Positions 17,573-27,391 of a stretch of 59,331 bases of DNA are shown here, piece by piece. Numbering within the stretch: position 1 is the stretch's first letter; each line of letters opens with the position of its first letter. Origin of the DNA: Planctomycetota bacterium (GTDB lineage: Bacteria > Planctomycetota > Planctomycetia > Pirellulales > Pirellulaceae); contig JAQBZB010000015.1 of the NCBI GenBank assembly GCA_027622275.1, positions 1 to 59,331 on the forward strand. The letters run 5' to 3'. The notes under the pieces are model-generated. The model worked only from the letters and a program-made list of their open reading frames with translations, searched no databases and was not told where the DNA came from. The position numbers and the translations under genes are program-made.

Positions 17573-18475
17573 CTAGGCCGCCCACCGCTCCGAGAATGTT
17601 GCTACCTCCAAGTCGACGAGCCAATCGATCAGCTCTGGCACGGCGGGGCGTCGGAGTGGGTCTTTGGCGAGCATGTGGCGCAGCAGGCGGGAGACGCGCG
17701 GTGGGAGTTGGGGCACGAGGAGGCGGGGGTCGGGTATGAGACGAGTCAGGTGGGCGGCGGCGAGGTCCGTCGGGTCTTGGTCGTTGAAGGGGCGCGAAGC
17801 GGTGAGCAGTTCGTAGAGGGTGATGCCGAGGCTGTAGACGTCGCTGCCGGGGCCGAAGGGGACGTGCGGATTGAATGCCTCGGGGCAGGCGTAGGCCATG
17901 CTGCCGGTTAAAGGTTCGTCGGAGGACCGCGAAGCGTCAAGCGCGCGGGCCAGTCCCAGGTCAACAAGCGTCGCGTGGCCGTTGGCCGAGACGATGATAT
18001 TGGCGGGCTTTACGTCGCCGTGCAGCCAACCGTGCTGGTGCAAGGCTTGCAATCCTTCCGCCGTCTGACGCACGATCCAAAGTCCCTGCGGAACGATGAA
18101 ACGCCCTGCTTCCGTCAAGGCGTCAGCGGCGCTGATGCCGTCGATGTTGGGCATGACGACAAAGCGAGGCGCGTGGTCCGTGTGCGCGGACAAGATCGAT
18201 GAAAGATGCGGATGCCGGACTTGCCGCGCGACAAAGACCTCGCGCTGCAGCAGCTGAATCGCCAGCGGATCGTTTTGGCAGCTGGGCTTGAGCACTTTCA
18301 CCACATAGTCCGCGGTCTCTTCGCGAGTGCTGGACGCGGGCCGCGCTCGATAGACTTCGGTCCAAGCGCCTTCGCCGAGCAGGCGGACCAACTGCCAGGG
18401 GCCGATCGTGCGGACGAGTTGCCCGGGCGCGGCGCGTCCGCGAGGAGTCGTTGCTGCTTGGTGGGGTCGATTCAT
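17573..18475 (-). CDS. Soluble Hanks-type Ser/Thr protein kinase
   Basis: This 300-residue protein is a kinase domain with almost nothing else. The Gly-rich loop is LGEGAWTEVY (about 33-42), the ATP-binding Lys is in VVKVLK, and the catalytic loop is HGDVKPANI, with Gly replacing Arg of the usual HRD. The metal-binding triad is DLG instead of DFG. An activation-segment APE equivalent (CPEAF) and SDVYSLGITLYELL follow. There is no transmembrane segment or sensor domain, unlike many planctomycete kinases. HGD kinases are usually active, so activity is expected. The target is unknown. It precedes the SDR on the same strand. Confidence 0.88.
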   Translation of the reverse strand: MNRPHQAATTPRGRAAPGQLVRTIGPWQLVRLLGEGAWTEVYRARPASSTREETADYVVKVLKPSCQNDPLAIQLLQREVFVARQVRHPHLSSILSAHTDHAPRFVVMPNIDGISAADALTEAGRFIVPQGLWIVRQTAEGLQALHQHGWLHGDVKPANIIVSANGHATLVDLGLARALDASRSSDEPLTGSMAYACPEAFNPHVPFGPGSDVYSLGITLYELLTASRPFNDQDPTDLAAAHLTRLIPDPRLLVPQLPPRVSRLLRHMLAKDPLRRPAVPELIDWLVDLEVATFSERWAA

Positions 18476-18574
18476 CAGACGGGCGGGAATCCGCGACGAT
18501 GAGGAAGGAGAATCGTGGGGAGAAGCTGAGGCTATTAGAAAGGATCGACCATCACGAGCCGCAAGTTGAGGAAT

Positions 18575-18648
18575 GTACGATGGCCTTCCAAGGCCGTCGA
18601 ACTACACACGCGGCATGCTAGCTCGACGGCCTGGGAAGGCCATCGTAC
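18575..18648. repeat. Palindromic repeat, family C
   Basis: Arms of about 26 bases (gtacgatggccttccaaggc... and ...gcctgggaaggccatcgtac) flank a 22-base loop. It lies just past the hemQ stop (18672) and upstream of the kinase start (18475), so it may terminate hemQ transcription. The sequence is unrelated to the other palindromes in the window. Confidence 0.85.
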
Positions 18649-18671
18649 TTCGGGAACGGCGATATCGAATG

Positions 18672-19523
18672 TTACTTCGAGCCGCCGAGGCAATGATTCA
18701 GCATCTCGGCCGGCGACATGATATAGCTCGTATAGAACTCGCCGAACTCGCCGTAGCGAGCACTGGCTTCGTCGAATCGCATGCGATAGACGATCTCTTT
18801 CAGGAACTGCGGATTGCGAGCCCACAGCGTCACTCCCCATTCCCAGTCATCGAACCCCAGGCCGACCGAAATCAGCTGGCTTACCTTACCGGCAAACTCC
18901 ATTCCGCTGCGGGCATGTTCGGCCATCATGCGGTTGCGTGCCGAGAACGCCAGGCTGAACCAGTTCTCGCCGACTTTCCGCTTCTTGCTCATCGGATAGA
19001 AGCAAGTCGCGGGATAGCCGACCGGAAAATCAGGAGTTAGCCGCTGTTTGTTCATCATGGGCAAGCGAGCTTCGTAAGCTTTCACTTTCGCACTGTAGGC
19101 CGGGCTGCCGGGATTCTCGCCATCTTGCAGCAGTCGCTTGGCGTACTCGTTGACGTCCGGCACATACTCGGAGATCTCGGTCATCGACACAAACGAATAA
19201 GTCGGGATCAGCGCCGGCCCCAGCTTGCTCGCCAGCAGCTTCTGATTGACGCCTTCGACAGACAGCGGATTGGAATCCATCACCATCAGGCCGAAATCCG
19301 CTTTGTTGCCGCTGACCAAGCTGGTCTGGAGCCGCGCCGGAGCTTTCTCGGCTTCCGGATTCAGCGTCGCGATTAGCGCTTCGCGTCCATCTTTGACTTG
19401 CGACGGCGCGAGCGCGGCCAAGACGCCACGATCAAAGCGGTAATACAAATGGCTGCAATGCCAACCTTGATCCGGTTCCAAGGAAGGCTCAGCCGACGGC
19501 TGGCCGGGTGCGGGTCGATTCAT
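18672..19523 (-). CDS. hemQ: HemQ-type coproheme decarboxylase
   Basis: This 283-residue protein starts at ATG 19523. The open frame runs on to 19721 without coding character. It belongs to the chlorite-dismutase fold family, HemQ/ChdC branch, which turns iron-coproporphyrin III into haem b in the coproporphyrin-dependent pathway. Family motifs are the catalytic Tyr in CFYPMSKKR, the haem-ligand His in MAEHARSG followed by EFAGKVSQL, FDDWEWGVTLW, and FDEASARYGEFGEFY near the C-terminus. An N-terminal extension (LEPDQGWHCSHLYYRFD) is typical of longer members. The upstream genes are unrelated. Haem supply fits a genome rich in c-type cytochromes. Confidence 0.9.
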   Translation of the reverse strand: MNRPAPGQPSAEPSLEPDQGWHCSHLYYRFDRGVLAALAPSQVKDGREALIATLNPEAEKAPARLQTSLVSGNKADFGLMVMDSNPLSVEGVNQKLLASKLGPALIPTYSFVSMTEISEYVPDVNEYAKRLLQDGENPGSPAYSAKVKAYEARLPMMNKQRLTPDFPVGYPATCFYPMSKKRKVGENWFSLAFSARNRMMAEHARSGMEFAGKVSQLISVGLGFDDWEWGVTLWARNPQFLKEIVYRMRFDEASARYGEFGEFYTSYIMSPAEMLNHCLGGSK

Positions 19524-19662
19524 CTTCTCTCTCCTGGGCTGCTCGACAACAAAACAGATAAATAAGTTCCGAGTCGAGTCTACCACAGGCGACGAGACGT
19601 CCAATAGCCCGTCACGGTCTTTGAACGGCCAAGCCATGCAGGCGGTTGCGAGCGAGACTGCT

Positions 19663-20142
19663 CTATTTAGCCGCGGCCAGGAAATCTTCCGCCAACCGCT
19701 CGAAGACTTCTCGCGTGACATGGGCGGCGACGACGGATGGCGTCTGGCCCGCGGGGCGGGTATAGCGGCAGAGCGTCAACTCGCCACGCGCTACGACGAG
19801 TTCGTAGTAGCGGGTTCCGTCGTCGTCCTTCTGCGGTGGATTGGAGCGCATTTGAACGACACAGGCGTCGTGGTCGATTTCGATCGGGCTGATCGATTCG
19901 AGCAAGTAACTCAACTTCTGGCTCAGGGCATTCGCGATGTCCTTGAGTTGATCGATGGTGGCATTGGCCAGCTTGTCGACCTTGTACGAGAAGTGCTCGA
20001 AAGCACAAGCCAGTTGATCGATCTGGGTGAGCGTTGCTTCGAGCCGGCCGTCGCCGATGTCCAGACGCAACGAATGCGAGCCCGTTGCGGCGAGCGAGGC
20101 GAGGCGATTCAGTTCTGTATGGATCTGGGATTTAATACTCAT
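19663..20142 (-). CDS. Unknown protein co-encoded with the SpoVR-YeaH-PrkA operon
   Basis: This 159-residue protein starts at ATG 20142, three bases after the spoVR stop, so it is almost certainly translated from the same mRNA. The N-terminal half is helical and may form a coiled coil (LDIGDGRLEATLTQIDQLACAF, IDQLKDIANALSQKLSYLLE, cut here into parts). The C-terminal half is beta-rich (ELVVARGELTLCRYTR) and ends in a helix (VFERLAEDFLAA). No signal peptide, metal motif or known domain was seen. Its place in a stress-kinase operon suggests a role in the same pathway, which is an inference. Confidence 0.65.
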   Translation of the reverse strand: MSIKSQIHTELNRLASLAATGSHSLRLDIGDGRLEATLTQIDQLACAFEHFSYKVDKLANATIDQLKDIANALSQKLSYLLESISPIEIDHDACVVQMRSNPPQKDDDGTRYYELVVARGELTLCRYTRPAGQTPSVVAAHVTREVFERLAEDFLAAAK

Positions 20143-20145
20143 CGT

Positions 20146-21690
20146 TCATTCCTCCCCAATTGTGACCAATTCTTCCGTCTTCAAGGTTGCGTGTTCCGTC
20201 CCGTCGAAGGACAGAACTGTCACGTGGTCATCCAGGACGGTCTCGATATGCGTCGGACGCCTCCACAGCTTATACAGGTTCGCCAGCGTGTCCTTGGCAT
20301 ATTCCATTTTCAACTCGACTCCGTTGTAGCGGTGTTCGAGATACAGCTCGCCCCGGTTCTTATAGTTGCCATCGCGAACGTAAATGAACGGGCGGCCGAC
20401 GTTGGTCAAGTTGAACAGCAACTGCTGCTTGACCTTGTCGAATTGGCGGCTTTGAATTTCATAGTAACCCGACTGTTCGTTGAAGCCAAACGAGAACATC
20501 TTGTGCTCGCGACAGAACTCGAACGTCAGGAACTCGTCGACAAACGTCAGGTCGTTGTGGATGCGGCGGACCTCGAAAATCTTCTCGCGTCCGAGCATGT
20601 CCCCCGTGTCCCAATCGTGCTTGGCACGCATGTCGTCGCAGTCTTCCCAATCCTGGCCATGTCGTCCCTTGTTCCAGCGTTCTTCGATATGCCGGAACAG
20701 TTCCAGGCCCAGCTTGTACGGATTCAACCGCGTCGGCGAACTGGCGAGCGTCCCGGCGCAGTGATCGCAGTAGCAGATCAAATCGGACGGCATGATGCCG
20801 TGGCGTGTCATGATCGTCGAATGCCAATAAGTCGCCCAGCCTTCGTTCATGATCTTCGTCTGGGCTTGCGGAGCAAAGTAATATGCTTCGTCGCGAATGA
20901 TCGACAAAACATCTAATTGCCACGGCTTGAGCGATGCGTTCTCCAAGACGAAGAGCATGACATCCTTGACCGGTTCCTCCGGGAATTTCTCGCCCTTCTC
21001 CAACAACCGCAGCCGCCTTCGCTCCGCTTCCTCGGCGAGTGCCTTGGGCGGATTCACATACGCGTCCATGTAGCTCTTGGCTTGAAACTTCGGCGGTTCT
21101 TCCGGCTCGTCTTCCTCCTCGGTATGCCCGCGGAACTCGTAGTTGCTGCGGTCGTCCGTACGCTTCACAAACGGCGAGTGGATGTCGATCAGATCCTCGA
21201 TGCTCAAACACGTATCGATGAAATCCTCGACCTCTTCGACGCCGAATCGATCCATGTATCGGCGAATCTTGTTGCCATGATTCGCCATCTCGTCGATCAT
21301 GTGTCGATTGGTCTTGCTGAACCAATAATTGTTCTTAAAGAAGTCGCAATGGCCGTAGACGTGAGCCATCACGAGCTTGTGATCGGTGATGCCATTGCTG
21401 CCCAGCAGGTACGCGTAGCACGGATCGTTGTTGATCACCAGCTCGTAGATTTTTTGCAAGCCATACGAGTAGCCTTTCGAGAGCTGCTCATATTCCATGC
21501 CGAACCGCCAGTGCGGATAGCGCGTCGGGAAGCCGCCGTAAGCCGCCACGGCATGCAATTGATCCGGGTCCACCACCTCGAAGATGGTCGGGAAGAAGTC
21601 CAGCCCGTAGTCGCGGGCGTGGCCTTCCATCTTCTGTTGTATCTCGACCATCTCGGGAGTGAGCGATCGAAAGTGGTGTAGAGCGGGCAT
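20146..21690 (-). CDS. spoVR: SpoVR family protein
   Basis: This 514-residue protein starts at ATG 21690 and matches SpoVR/YcgB across its length. Visible stretches are EGHARDYGLDFFPTIFEVV, YPHWRFGMEYEQLSKGYSYG, YELVINNDPCYAYLL and MAHVYGHCDFFKNNYWF, with conserved His and acidic residues, then RDEAYYFAPQAQTKIMNEGW. SpoVR is needed for spore cortex formation in Bacillus, but in non-sporulating bacteria it occurs with PrkA and YeaH in stationary-phase stress operons, as here. The biochemical role is unsettled. It lies 24 bp after yeaH. Confidence 0.93.
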   Translation of the reverse strand: MPALHHFRSLTPEMVEIQQKMEGHARDYGLDFFPTIFEVVDPDQLHAVAAYGGFPTRYPHWRFGMEYEQLSKGYSYGLQKIYELVINNDPCYAYLLGSNGITDHKLVMAHVYGHCDFFKNNYWFSKTNRHMIDEMANHGNKIRRYMDRFGVEEVEDFIDTCLSIEDLIDIHSPFVKRTDDRSNYEFRGHTEEEDEPEEPPKFQAKSYMDAYVNPPKALAEEAERRRLRLLEKGEKFPEEPVKDVMLFVLENASLKPWQLDVLSIIRDEAYYFAPQAQTKIMNEGWATYWHSTIMTRHGIMPSDLICYCDHCAGTLASSPTRLNPYKLGLELFRHIEERWNKGRHGQDWEDCDDMRAKHDWDTGDMLGREKIFEVRRIHNDLTFVDEFLTFEFCREHKMFSFGFNEQSGYYEIQSRQFDKVKQQLLFNLTNVGRPFIYVRDGNYKNRGELYLEHRYNGVELKMEYAKDTLANLYKLWRRPTHIETVLDDHVTVLSFDGTEHATLKTEELVTIGEE

Positions 21691-21714
21691 TCGAAGTGAC
21701 CTCGGTTCGTTGTG

Positions 21715-22824
21715 CTATTTCCCTTTTCCAAGAAACGTTTTGATCGATTCAAAGATGCCGTCTTTGTCCTCGATTTCGGAGAGGATGACCTTTTCGTGGG
21801 TTCGCCCGAAGGTTGCTTCGAGCGAGCGGATGTACTCGCCGCTGCCGTAAGGGCTCTCGACCTGGCCGTAGCAGAACAAGTTGCTGCGCGGAACAAGTGA
21901 CTTGGTCAGCAGATTCATTGCCTTGCGGCTGTCCTCTCCCCAGTTGTCTCCGTCCGAGAATTGAAACAGATAAATGTTCCATTCGTCCGGCGAAAATGCA
22001 TCGTCGAGCAGCTTCGAGCAGACGGTGTACGCGGAACTGATGCGCGTCCCGCCGCTTTCGCGAGTGTGATAAAACGTCTGCTCGTCGACTTCCTTCGCGG
22101 CGGCATCGTGAATGATGTAGCGTCGTTCCAGCCCGTCGTACTGGCTGCGCAGCCACGTATCGATCCAGAACGCCTCGGTTCGCACGATCGTCTTTTGTTC
22201 GTCGGTCATCGAGCCCGACACGTCCATCATATAGACGATCACCGCGTTCGATTGCGGCTCGGGCGTTGTTTGCCAAGACCGATAGCGGCGGTCGCCCTTG
22301 ATCGGGATCACGCGCGGCGCAGCGTGGTTGTATGTCCCTTCGATCACTTGCCGCTTCATGGCCTCGACGTAAGTTCGTTTGAAATGACGAAGCGATTCGG
22401 GGCCGACGCGTCGAATGCTGCGATAGCGGGCCTTCTCTTGTTGGATCTTGTTGGTTCCCTTCGGCTCGATGCGGGGCAGTTCCAATTCGGAACCGAGGAT
22501 CTCCGCCAGTTCTTCGAGCGTCACGTCCACTTCGACGATGTGCTGGCCGGGGTCCGAGCCGGCTTGCCCGGTACCATCACCTTCGCCATCACCCCGCGCG
22601 ATTGGCTGGCCTTCCTGGCCGTCGCCTTGGCCGACTCCTCCGCGCCCATTCTGGCCGTATCGGAAATGGGGAATGTCGAGCTGCGGCAGCGGGATGCTGA
22701 CCAGATCACGTCCCTTGCGGCCGATCATCTCGCCATGATTGACGTAGCGGCGCAGATTCTCCCGAATCTTGCCACGCACAATCTGGCGAAAGCGGTTGTT
22801 GTCGCGATCAATCTTGAGGGACAT
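21715..22824 (-). CDS. yeaH: YeaH/YhbH family protein (DUF444)
   Basis: This 369-residue protein starts at ATG 22824. The N-terminus ([19 protein letters not shown]) and the [19 protein letters not shown] region are characteristic. A Gly/Asp-rich linker spans about residues 60-90. The C-terminal half is a von Willebrand A-like domain with MIDAS-type MDVSGSM and the downstream [14 protein letters not shown] stretch. It is known as the partner of PrkA and SpoVR in a conserved three-gene cluster and probably acts as a substrate or adaptor of the PrkA kinase. It lies 26 bp after prkA and 24 bp before spoVR. Confidence 0.93.
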   Translation of the reverse strand: MSLKIDRDNNRFRQIVRGKIRENLRRYVNHGEMIGRKGRDLVSIPLPQLDIPHFRYGQNGRGGVGQGDGQEGQPIARGDGEGDGTGQAGSDPGQHIVEVDVTLEELAEILGSELELPRIEPKGTNKIQQEKARYRSIRRVGPESLRHFKRTYVEAMKRQVIEGTYNHAAPRVIPIKGDRRYRSWQTTPEPQSNAVIVYMMDVSGSMTDEQKTIVRTEAFWIDTWLRSQYDGLERRYIIHDAAAKEVDEQTFYHTRESGGTRISSAYTVCSKLLDDAFSPDEWNIYLFQFSDGDNWGEDSRKAMNLLTKSLVPRSNLFCYGQVESPYGSGEYIRSLEATFGRTHEKVILSEIEDKDGIFESIKTFLGKGK

Positions 22825-22850
22825 GGTGAGGGTACTCCCAACAATCGATT

Positions 22851-24899
22851 CTACTGGTCTTGTCGCACGTCGCCGCGGGCGAAAATACTGGCCACGAAAT
22901 TCAATACGTCTGTCGCACTCTCGTCGTCATAGCCGTGGTCGCGGATGAGACGTCCCTTGACGACGTCGATCTTCTTTTGAGTCTCTTCATCGACGACGTT
23001 CGAGACGAGGCTCGTCAGTTTGATCGAGTCCTTCTGGTCCTCGAACAGCTTGAGTTGCAACGCCTTGTACAAACGTTCGTTCGACTTGAAGTCAAATTGC
23101 TTGCCATCAATGGACAAAGCACCGATGTAGTTCATCATCTCGCGGCGGAAGTCGTCTTTGCGGCTGTCCGGAATGTCGATTTTCTCTTCGATCGACCGCA
23201 TCAAGCGTTCGTCCGGCTCTTCGTACGCGCCGGTAAATTTGTTCTTCACCTTCTCGCGTTGGGTATAAGCCTTGACGTTGTCGATGTAGTTGCCGCAGAG
23301 CCGCTTCAGGGCGTCTTCGTCGGCCGCGATCGCTCGCTGCACCTCGTTCTTCACGATGTTCTCGTACTCCTCTTTGACGACACCCAGCAGGTCGCGGTAA
23401 TTGGCCCGCGTATCGTCACTCGTCACCAGCGAATGATGCTTCAGGCCCGCTTCCAGTTCGTTCAGCACCATGAACGGATTGATCGACCGGGCTTCTGGAT
23501 GAGCGACCAGCGCGTTGCTCAACTTGTCTTGAACGTAGCGCGGCGAGATGCCGTTCATGCCTTCGGTCGTCGCTTCCTCGCGAAGTTCTTTCACGTTGTC
23601 TTCCGTGAAACCCGGCAGCGTCTTGCCGTTGTACAATTTCAACTTCTGGAGCAAGCTCAGTCCCGCGTTGTTCGGCTGCTCGAGGCGTGTGAGCACCGCC
23701 CACATCGCCGCCATTTCGATAGTGTGGGGAGCGATGTGCTTGCCGATGACTTTCTCGGGGTTGTAATCCTTCTCGTAGATCTTGATCTCGTCGTCCAGAC
23801 AGGTGACGTACGGCACGTCGATCTTGACCGTGCGGTCGCGCAGCGCTTCCATGAACTCGTTGTTCTGCAACCGCCGGTATTCGGGCTCGTTCGTGTGGCC
23901 CAAGATGACCTCGTCGATGTCCGTCTGCGCGAACTTCTTCGGCTTGATCTTGTGTTCCTGGCTCGCGCCGAGCAGGTCGTAAAGGAACGCGACGTCCAGC
24001 TTCAAGACCTCGATAAACTCGATGATGCCGCGATTCGCGACATTGAACTCGCCATCAAAATTGAAGGCCCGCGGATCGCTGTCGGTCCCCAATTCGGCGA
24101 TCTTGCGATAGTTGATGTCGCCGGTCAGCTCGGTGCTGTCCTGGTTTTTCTCGTCTTTCGGTTGGAAAGTGCCGATGCCGATGCGGTCTTGTTCGCTGAG
24201 GATGACTCGCTTGACGCGCACGTCGGCGATCACCTTCGTCCAATCTCCTTCGTGGACCTTCAGCCGCTCGCCGTACATGAACCGGCAGTACGGGCACAGC
24301 TCGCCAACGATCTTGATCTCGAAGTCGGCCGCCGAGTCGCCATTGAGCTGCGTCGCGACCTCTTTCCTGAATCGATCGGGGATCAAGTGCAGCGGCTCCT
24401 CGTTCATCGGGCACCACAGCGTTTCACCTTCGGCGTCGTCGCGCCAGCCGAGCGTGAACAGAGCGCCTTCGTCGGTCGCGCTGTATCGCTCCAAGCCCTT
24501 CTTCAGCATCCGCGCGATCGTACTCTTGCTGCTGCCGACGGGACCGTGCAGCAACAGCACACGCTTCTCGATGCCATAGCCGCGGGCCGCGCTCTTCAAG
24601 GCGTTGACAAGCTGTTCCAGCGTCGCGTCTAGTCCAAAGACCCCGTCGCGGCCGTGCTCGATAGGATCGTCGAAGAATTTGTAATGCGTTCGCTTCTCGC
24701 CTCGGCTCGGTTCATACGTCTCGGAGCCGTACGACAAAAGCATGTCGTACACGCGCTGGAATGCATTCCGCGTGGACTTGGGCTGGGCTCGGACCAGGTC
24801 AAGGTAGTCCTCGAACGACCCCTCCCAGTGCTTCTTACGAAACTGGGTGACATCTTGCCGATCACCGATCAACGAAATGATGCTGTGACTTTCGCTCAT
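22851..24899 (-). CDS. prkA: PrkA serine protein kinase / AAA+ ATPase (YeaG family)
   Basis: This 682-residue protein starts at ATG 24899, preferred over a TTG two codons upstream. The N-terminal AAA+ domain has Walker [10 protein letters not shown] (about 115) and an acidic Walker-B-like segment. The middle contains the conserved [12 protein letters not shown] and [12 protein letters not shown] stretches. The C-terminal PrkA kinase-like domain ends the protein. Known members (E. coli YeaG, Bacillus PrkA) act in nitrogen-starvation and stationary-phase adaptation. This is the first gene of prkA-yeaH-spoVR-159aa. The 650 bp upstream should carry the promoter. Confidence 0.94.
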   Translation of the reverse strand: MSESHSIISLIGDRQDVTQFRKKHWEGSFEDYLDLVRAQPKSTRNAFQRVYDMLLSYGSETYEPSRGEKRTHYKFFDDPIEHGRDGVFGLDATLEQLVNALKSAARGYGIEKRVLLLHGPVGSSKSTIARMLKKGLERYSATDEGALFTLGWRDDAEGETLWCPMNEEPLHLIPDRFRKEVATQLNGDSAADFEIKIVGELCPYCRFMYGERLKVHEGDWTKVIADVRVKRVILSEQDRIGIGTFQPKDEKNQDSTELTGDINYRKIAELGTDSDPRAFNFDGEFNVANRGIIEFIEVLKLDVAFLYDLLGASQEHKIKPKKFAQTDIDEVILGHTNEPEYRRLQNNEFMEALRDRTVKIDVPYVTCLDDEIKIYEKDYNPEKVIGKHIAPHTIEMAAMWAVLTRLEQPNNAGLSLLQKLKLYNGKTLPGFTEDNVKELREEATTEGMNGISPRYVQDKLSNALVAHPEARSINPFMVLNELEAGLKHHSLVTSDDTRANYRDLLGVVKEEYENIVKNEVQRAIAADEDALKRLCGNYIDNVKAYTQREKVKNKFTGAYEEPDERLMRSIEEKIDIPDSRKDDFRREMMNYIGALSIDGKQFDFKSNERLYKALQLKLFEDQKDSIKLTSLVSNVVDEETQKKIDVVKGRLIRDHGYDDESATDVLNFVASIFARGDVRQDQ

Positions 24900-25549
24900 G
24901 ACCAATGCCTCCTCAGTGGCTGGTTGTTCGCCGTGGCGATACGCCTACCGACTGTGAAATTCGCCCGAAGTGCGTTAGTGTGCTTCTTGCGCATGACTTG
25001 CTCTTGTGCTTCCTACACGCCAGCTGCCGTGTGGACCGTGATCCGTGGTCAACTCGACTCGACAATAAACATGGCTCGGCTGATGACGGATCTCTGCAAC
25101 CCCGTGACGCAGCATGAAGAGGCATTCCTCGAAAGGTAGAGCCTCTGCTGACCAGCGTGGTTCACAGAGCACAGCGAATGCAGCCACTTGGAGAGCTGGA
25201 ACCGCAACCGCCGAGCACGAAACTTGGAAAAGAACGCTCGTGGGGAGGTGGGCGGACGGTCAGGCGAGATCCATCTTCGGAGTAACTTCAGCGCGGCGCG
25301 GCAATCCCTGCCTCGTACAAGTCCACTACCTCATCTCTATCATTAACAGTAATTCGCGTTTTGATTTGCGGCAACAGAGAAATGTTGTTGCGTGGACCAG
25401 CCGCCCTAGATCGCTGCGGCAACATCGCCAACGCAACATCTAGGTAAGAAGCAGTTTAGCCCTGGTCGCGGGCCGCATTCTTGTGTGCTTGCGACGCTGT
25501 CGTAATTCGTGAATTCGTTCCGATTGAGCAAGACAGGGCGATGCCTCCA
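24900..25549. other. Long intergenic region without recognised gene
   Basis: These 650 bp lie upstream of prkA and downstream of the TPR gene stop at 25550. The open frames here (for example 25114-25443 on +) have irregular composition and no family match. An imperfect inverted pair (atgttgttgcg near 25382 and cgcaacat near 25433) is visible. The region presumably holds the prkA promoter, but I cannot place it. Confidence 0.4.
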
Positions 25550-26575
25550 CTACAAAGGCGGCAAAGGTCGCCAGGGGGTGTTCCGTGGCGAGTGCGGCAC
25601 AAAGTTTACGTCCGCGGGATACCCAGAAACATTGCGTGAAGGCGGGGGTGCCGCTTGCTGAACATACCCTCCGGGAGCACCCAAGCTGTCGAGCAGCTGA
25701 CGAGCGGGGGTTAGCTGAGGGTTCATCGCCAAAGCCTGTTGCAGATGCCCCACGGCTTGGTCGTTCATGTTTCGCCGCGCCATCAAGAAGGCGAGATTGT
25801 AATGAGCTGTCGCGTCGCCATGTACGGCGGCGAGCTGACCAAAGGCTTCGTCCAACCTTCCAGCATCGATCAACACGATGGCAATGTTATTGCGGTATCG
25901 CTGATTCGTCGGCTGTAATTCTACGGCCTGGCTGAGCGAATCAAACGCCGCATCAAACATCCCCTGCCGTGCATAGATCATCCCCAGGTCGTTCAATGCC
26001 ACGACGTTTGCCGGCTCGAGTTCAAGTGTCCGGTGATAAAGTCGTTCCGCTTCGCGGAAGTTCCCTTCGCGGTCCAGCAGCCGTGCGTAACCAATCATCG
26101 CACGAGCATCATTCGGTGTCATTTGCAACGTCTTTTGGTACAGCGCCATCGCACCAGCGACATTGCCCTGGGTTTCATAGACCTTCGCCGCATGGTAGTT
26201 AAGGGCTCCGCCAACGTCGCCGGGCTGGTTGGCCAGACTCGTCGGATCTTGGGCCGCGATCGTTTGCGGTTTGATCGTCCACGCTTCGGTGAATGCTTCT
26301 CCCCTTCGCCGTAGCGACGCCAACCAGCCGTTCTCTGAGTCGGGCTGCGGTGGTGCTTGCACGGGCATTCGTGAGCCACTTGGTCCAACAACATTCTGCT
26401 GTGGAAATGCCTGGGCGAGTTGATCGTAGGGCTGTCGATTCGGGTCATCGAAACCGCGCGCGGTCGAGAACGCGTCTGTTGGTTGCGACGCGAACGGGGA
26501 CATCCCTGAGCATCCAACCAGCGTGCCGCCCCATACGAGCGTGATTGCCGCCGTGATCAGCCGACTGAATTGCAC
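25550..26575 (-). CDS. TPR-repeat lipoprotein (TadD-like)
   Basis: This 341-residue protein starts at GTG 26575, chosen because a strong AAGGAGG ends 6 bases upstream and the start opens a lipoprotein signal (FSRLITAAITLVWGGTLVGC). The open frame runs to an ATG at 26647, but that would overlap the upstream gene by 23 bases and bury the signal. After a linker, about five TPR units run from residue 120 to 290 (AKVYETQGNVAGAMALYQKT, GYARLLDREGNFREAERLYH, LNDLGMIYARQGMFDAAFDS). A Pro-rich tail ends the protein. It resembles TadD-type outer-membrane pilotins, but no other tad gene is present. Confidence 0.8.
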   Translation of the reverse strand: MQFSRLITAAITLVWGGTLVGCSGMSPFASQPTDAFSTARGFDDPNRQPYDQLAQAFPQQNVVGPSGSRMPVQAPPQPDSENGWLASLRRRGEAFTEAWTIKPQTIAAQDPTSLANQPGDVGGALNYHAAKVYETQGNVAGAMALYQKTLQMTPNDARAMIGYARLLDREGNFREAERLYHRTLELEPANVVALNDLGMIYARQGMFDAAFDSLSQAVELQPTNQRYRNNIAIVLIDAGRLDEAFGQLAAVHGDATAHYNLAFLMARRNMNDQAVGHLQQALAMNPQLTPARQLLDSLGAPGGYVQQAAPPPSRNVSGYPADVNFVPHSPRNTPWRPLPPL

Positions 26576-26581
26576 CCTGCA

Positions 26582-26588
26582 CCTCCTT
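26582..26588 (-). promoter_or_regulatory. Strong ribosome binding site fixing a GTG start
   Basis: On the - strand AAGGAGG lies 6 bases before GTG 26575-26573. It decides between this start and the ATG at 26647 for the TPR lipoprotein. Confidence 0.8.
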
Positions 26589-26624
26589 GTGACGGGTAGC
26601 GGTGGATCATGAACCTGAGCGTGA

Positions 26625-27167
26625 CTAGTTGCCACCGGTCGGTCCATTTGCGTCCGGAAGTCGTGGCGGTGGAATCGAATCTTTCAGGGCGCGATCGACC
26701 GCATCGAAGTAGTCACCCGAGCCGCCAATCGGAATGATATCCGTCAGCAAGACTTCGGGACGATTGCCTTGGGGCACGAGTTGTGTGATCGCTTCCTGGA
26801 CCGCATCGACCCGAGCGAGTGTTGCATCGGGTGTCGTGCCCCGCAACACGAACACGGTTCGCCGGTGCGGAGGAGCCTGAGTCACGATCCAGCGAACCTT
26901 CAGGGCTCCAGCTTGCGTAAGGCTGTGCCTTTCGATGTCGAACAAGTGATCGCTGAGTGTATTCTGCATGCGCCAACCATTGTCGGTCATCGCAAGTAGC
27001 GGCTGTCGGGCCAGATCTTTGTCGGCGTGCAGAAAGGGCTCGGGCCAGGAGTTCATACGATGCCAATCCAAATGAACGCGGTCCCAAAACTCGGTCCAAC
27101 CAGCCTGAGTCACGCTAGCAGTGACGACAGCGGCGACAAATGCAAGTACTAAAGTAGTTTGTCGCAT
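26625..27167 (-). CDS. Secreted protein of unknown function, paired with the TPR lipoprotein
   Basis: This 180-residue protein starts at ATG 27167, which opens a signal peptide (TTLVLAFVAAVVTASVTQAG). The open frame to 27611 upstream overlaps the DUF1501 gene and is not coding. The mature part has WTEFWDRVHLDWHRMNSWP, then VRWIVTQAPPHRRTVFVLRG and a helix with a hydrophobic/acidic pattern (LARVDAVQEAITQLVPQG). The middle resembles a BON- or secretin-type alpha/beta unit, but I cannot assign it. It lies 49 bp upstream of the TPR lipoprotein and is probably co-transcribed. Both proteins are predicted to be exported. Confidence 0.6.
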   Translation of the reverse strand: MRQTTLVLAFVAAVVTASVTQAGWTEFWDRVHLDWHRMNSWPEPFLHADKDLARQPLLAMTDNGWRMQNTLSDHLFDIERHSLTQAGALKVRWIVTQAPPHRRTVFVLRGTTPDATLARVDAVQEAITQLVPQGNRPEVLLTDIIPIGGSGDYFDAVDRALKDSIPPPRLPDANGPTGGN

Positions 27168-27391
27168 GCTTCCATCTCCAACGTCAAAAACGCATACACG
27201 GAAAATACGGATACTGTTCGTTCTTATCGGCGCGCGAGGACTCGGCTGTCCGGCGAAAACTCGGCCGATTAAACGAATTCGGGGCGTGTGGCGGAGAAGT
27301 AGGCCGAATTCATGCTTCGCAGTTCCGGCAGTCTCTCGAGCGGATCGGTGGCCGGGGTCTAGTCGGCGAGCCCTCAATTGGCGCTGCCGCC

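Noticed and set aside
22860-24632. 590-codon open frame on the + strand
   Set aside because: It is exactly antisense to prkA and composed of Val/Leu/Arg/Asp typical of a codon-bias shadow.
25114-25443. 109-codon open frame upstream of prkA
   Set aside because: No coding character, no ribosome binding site, no recognisable domain.
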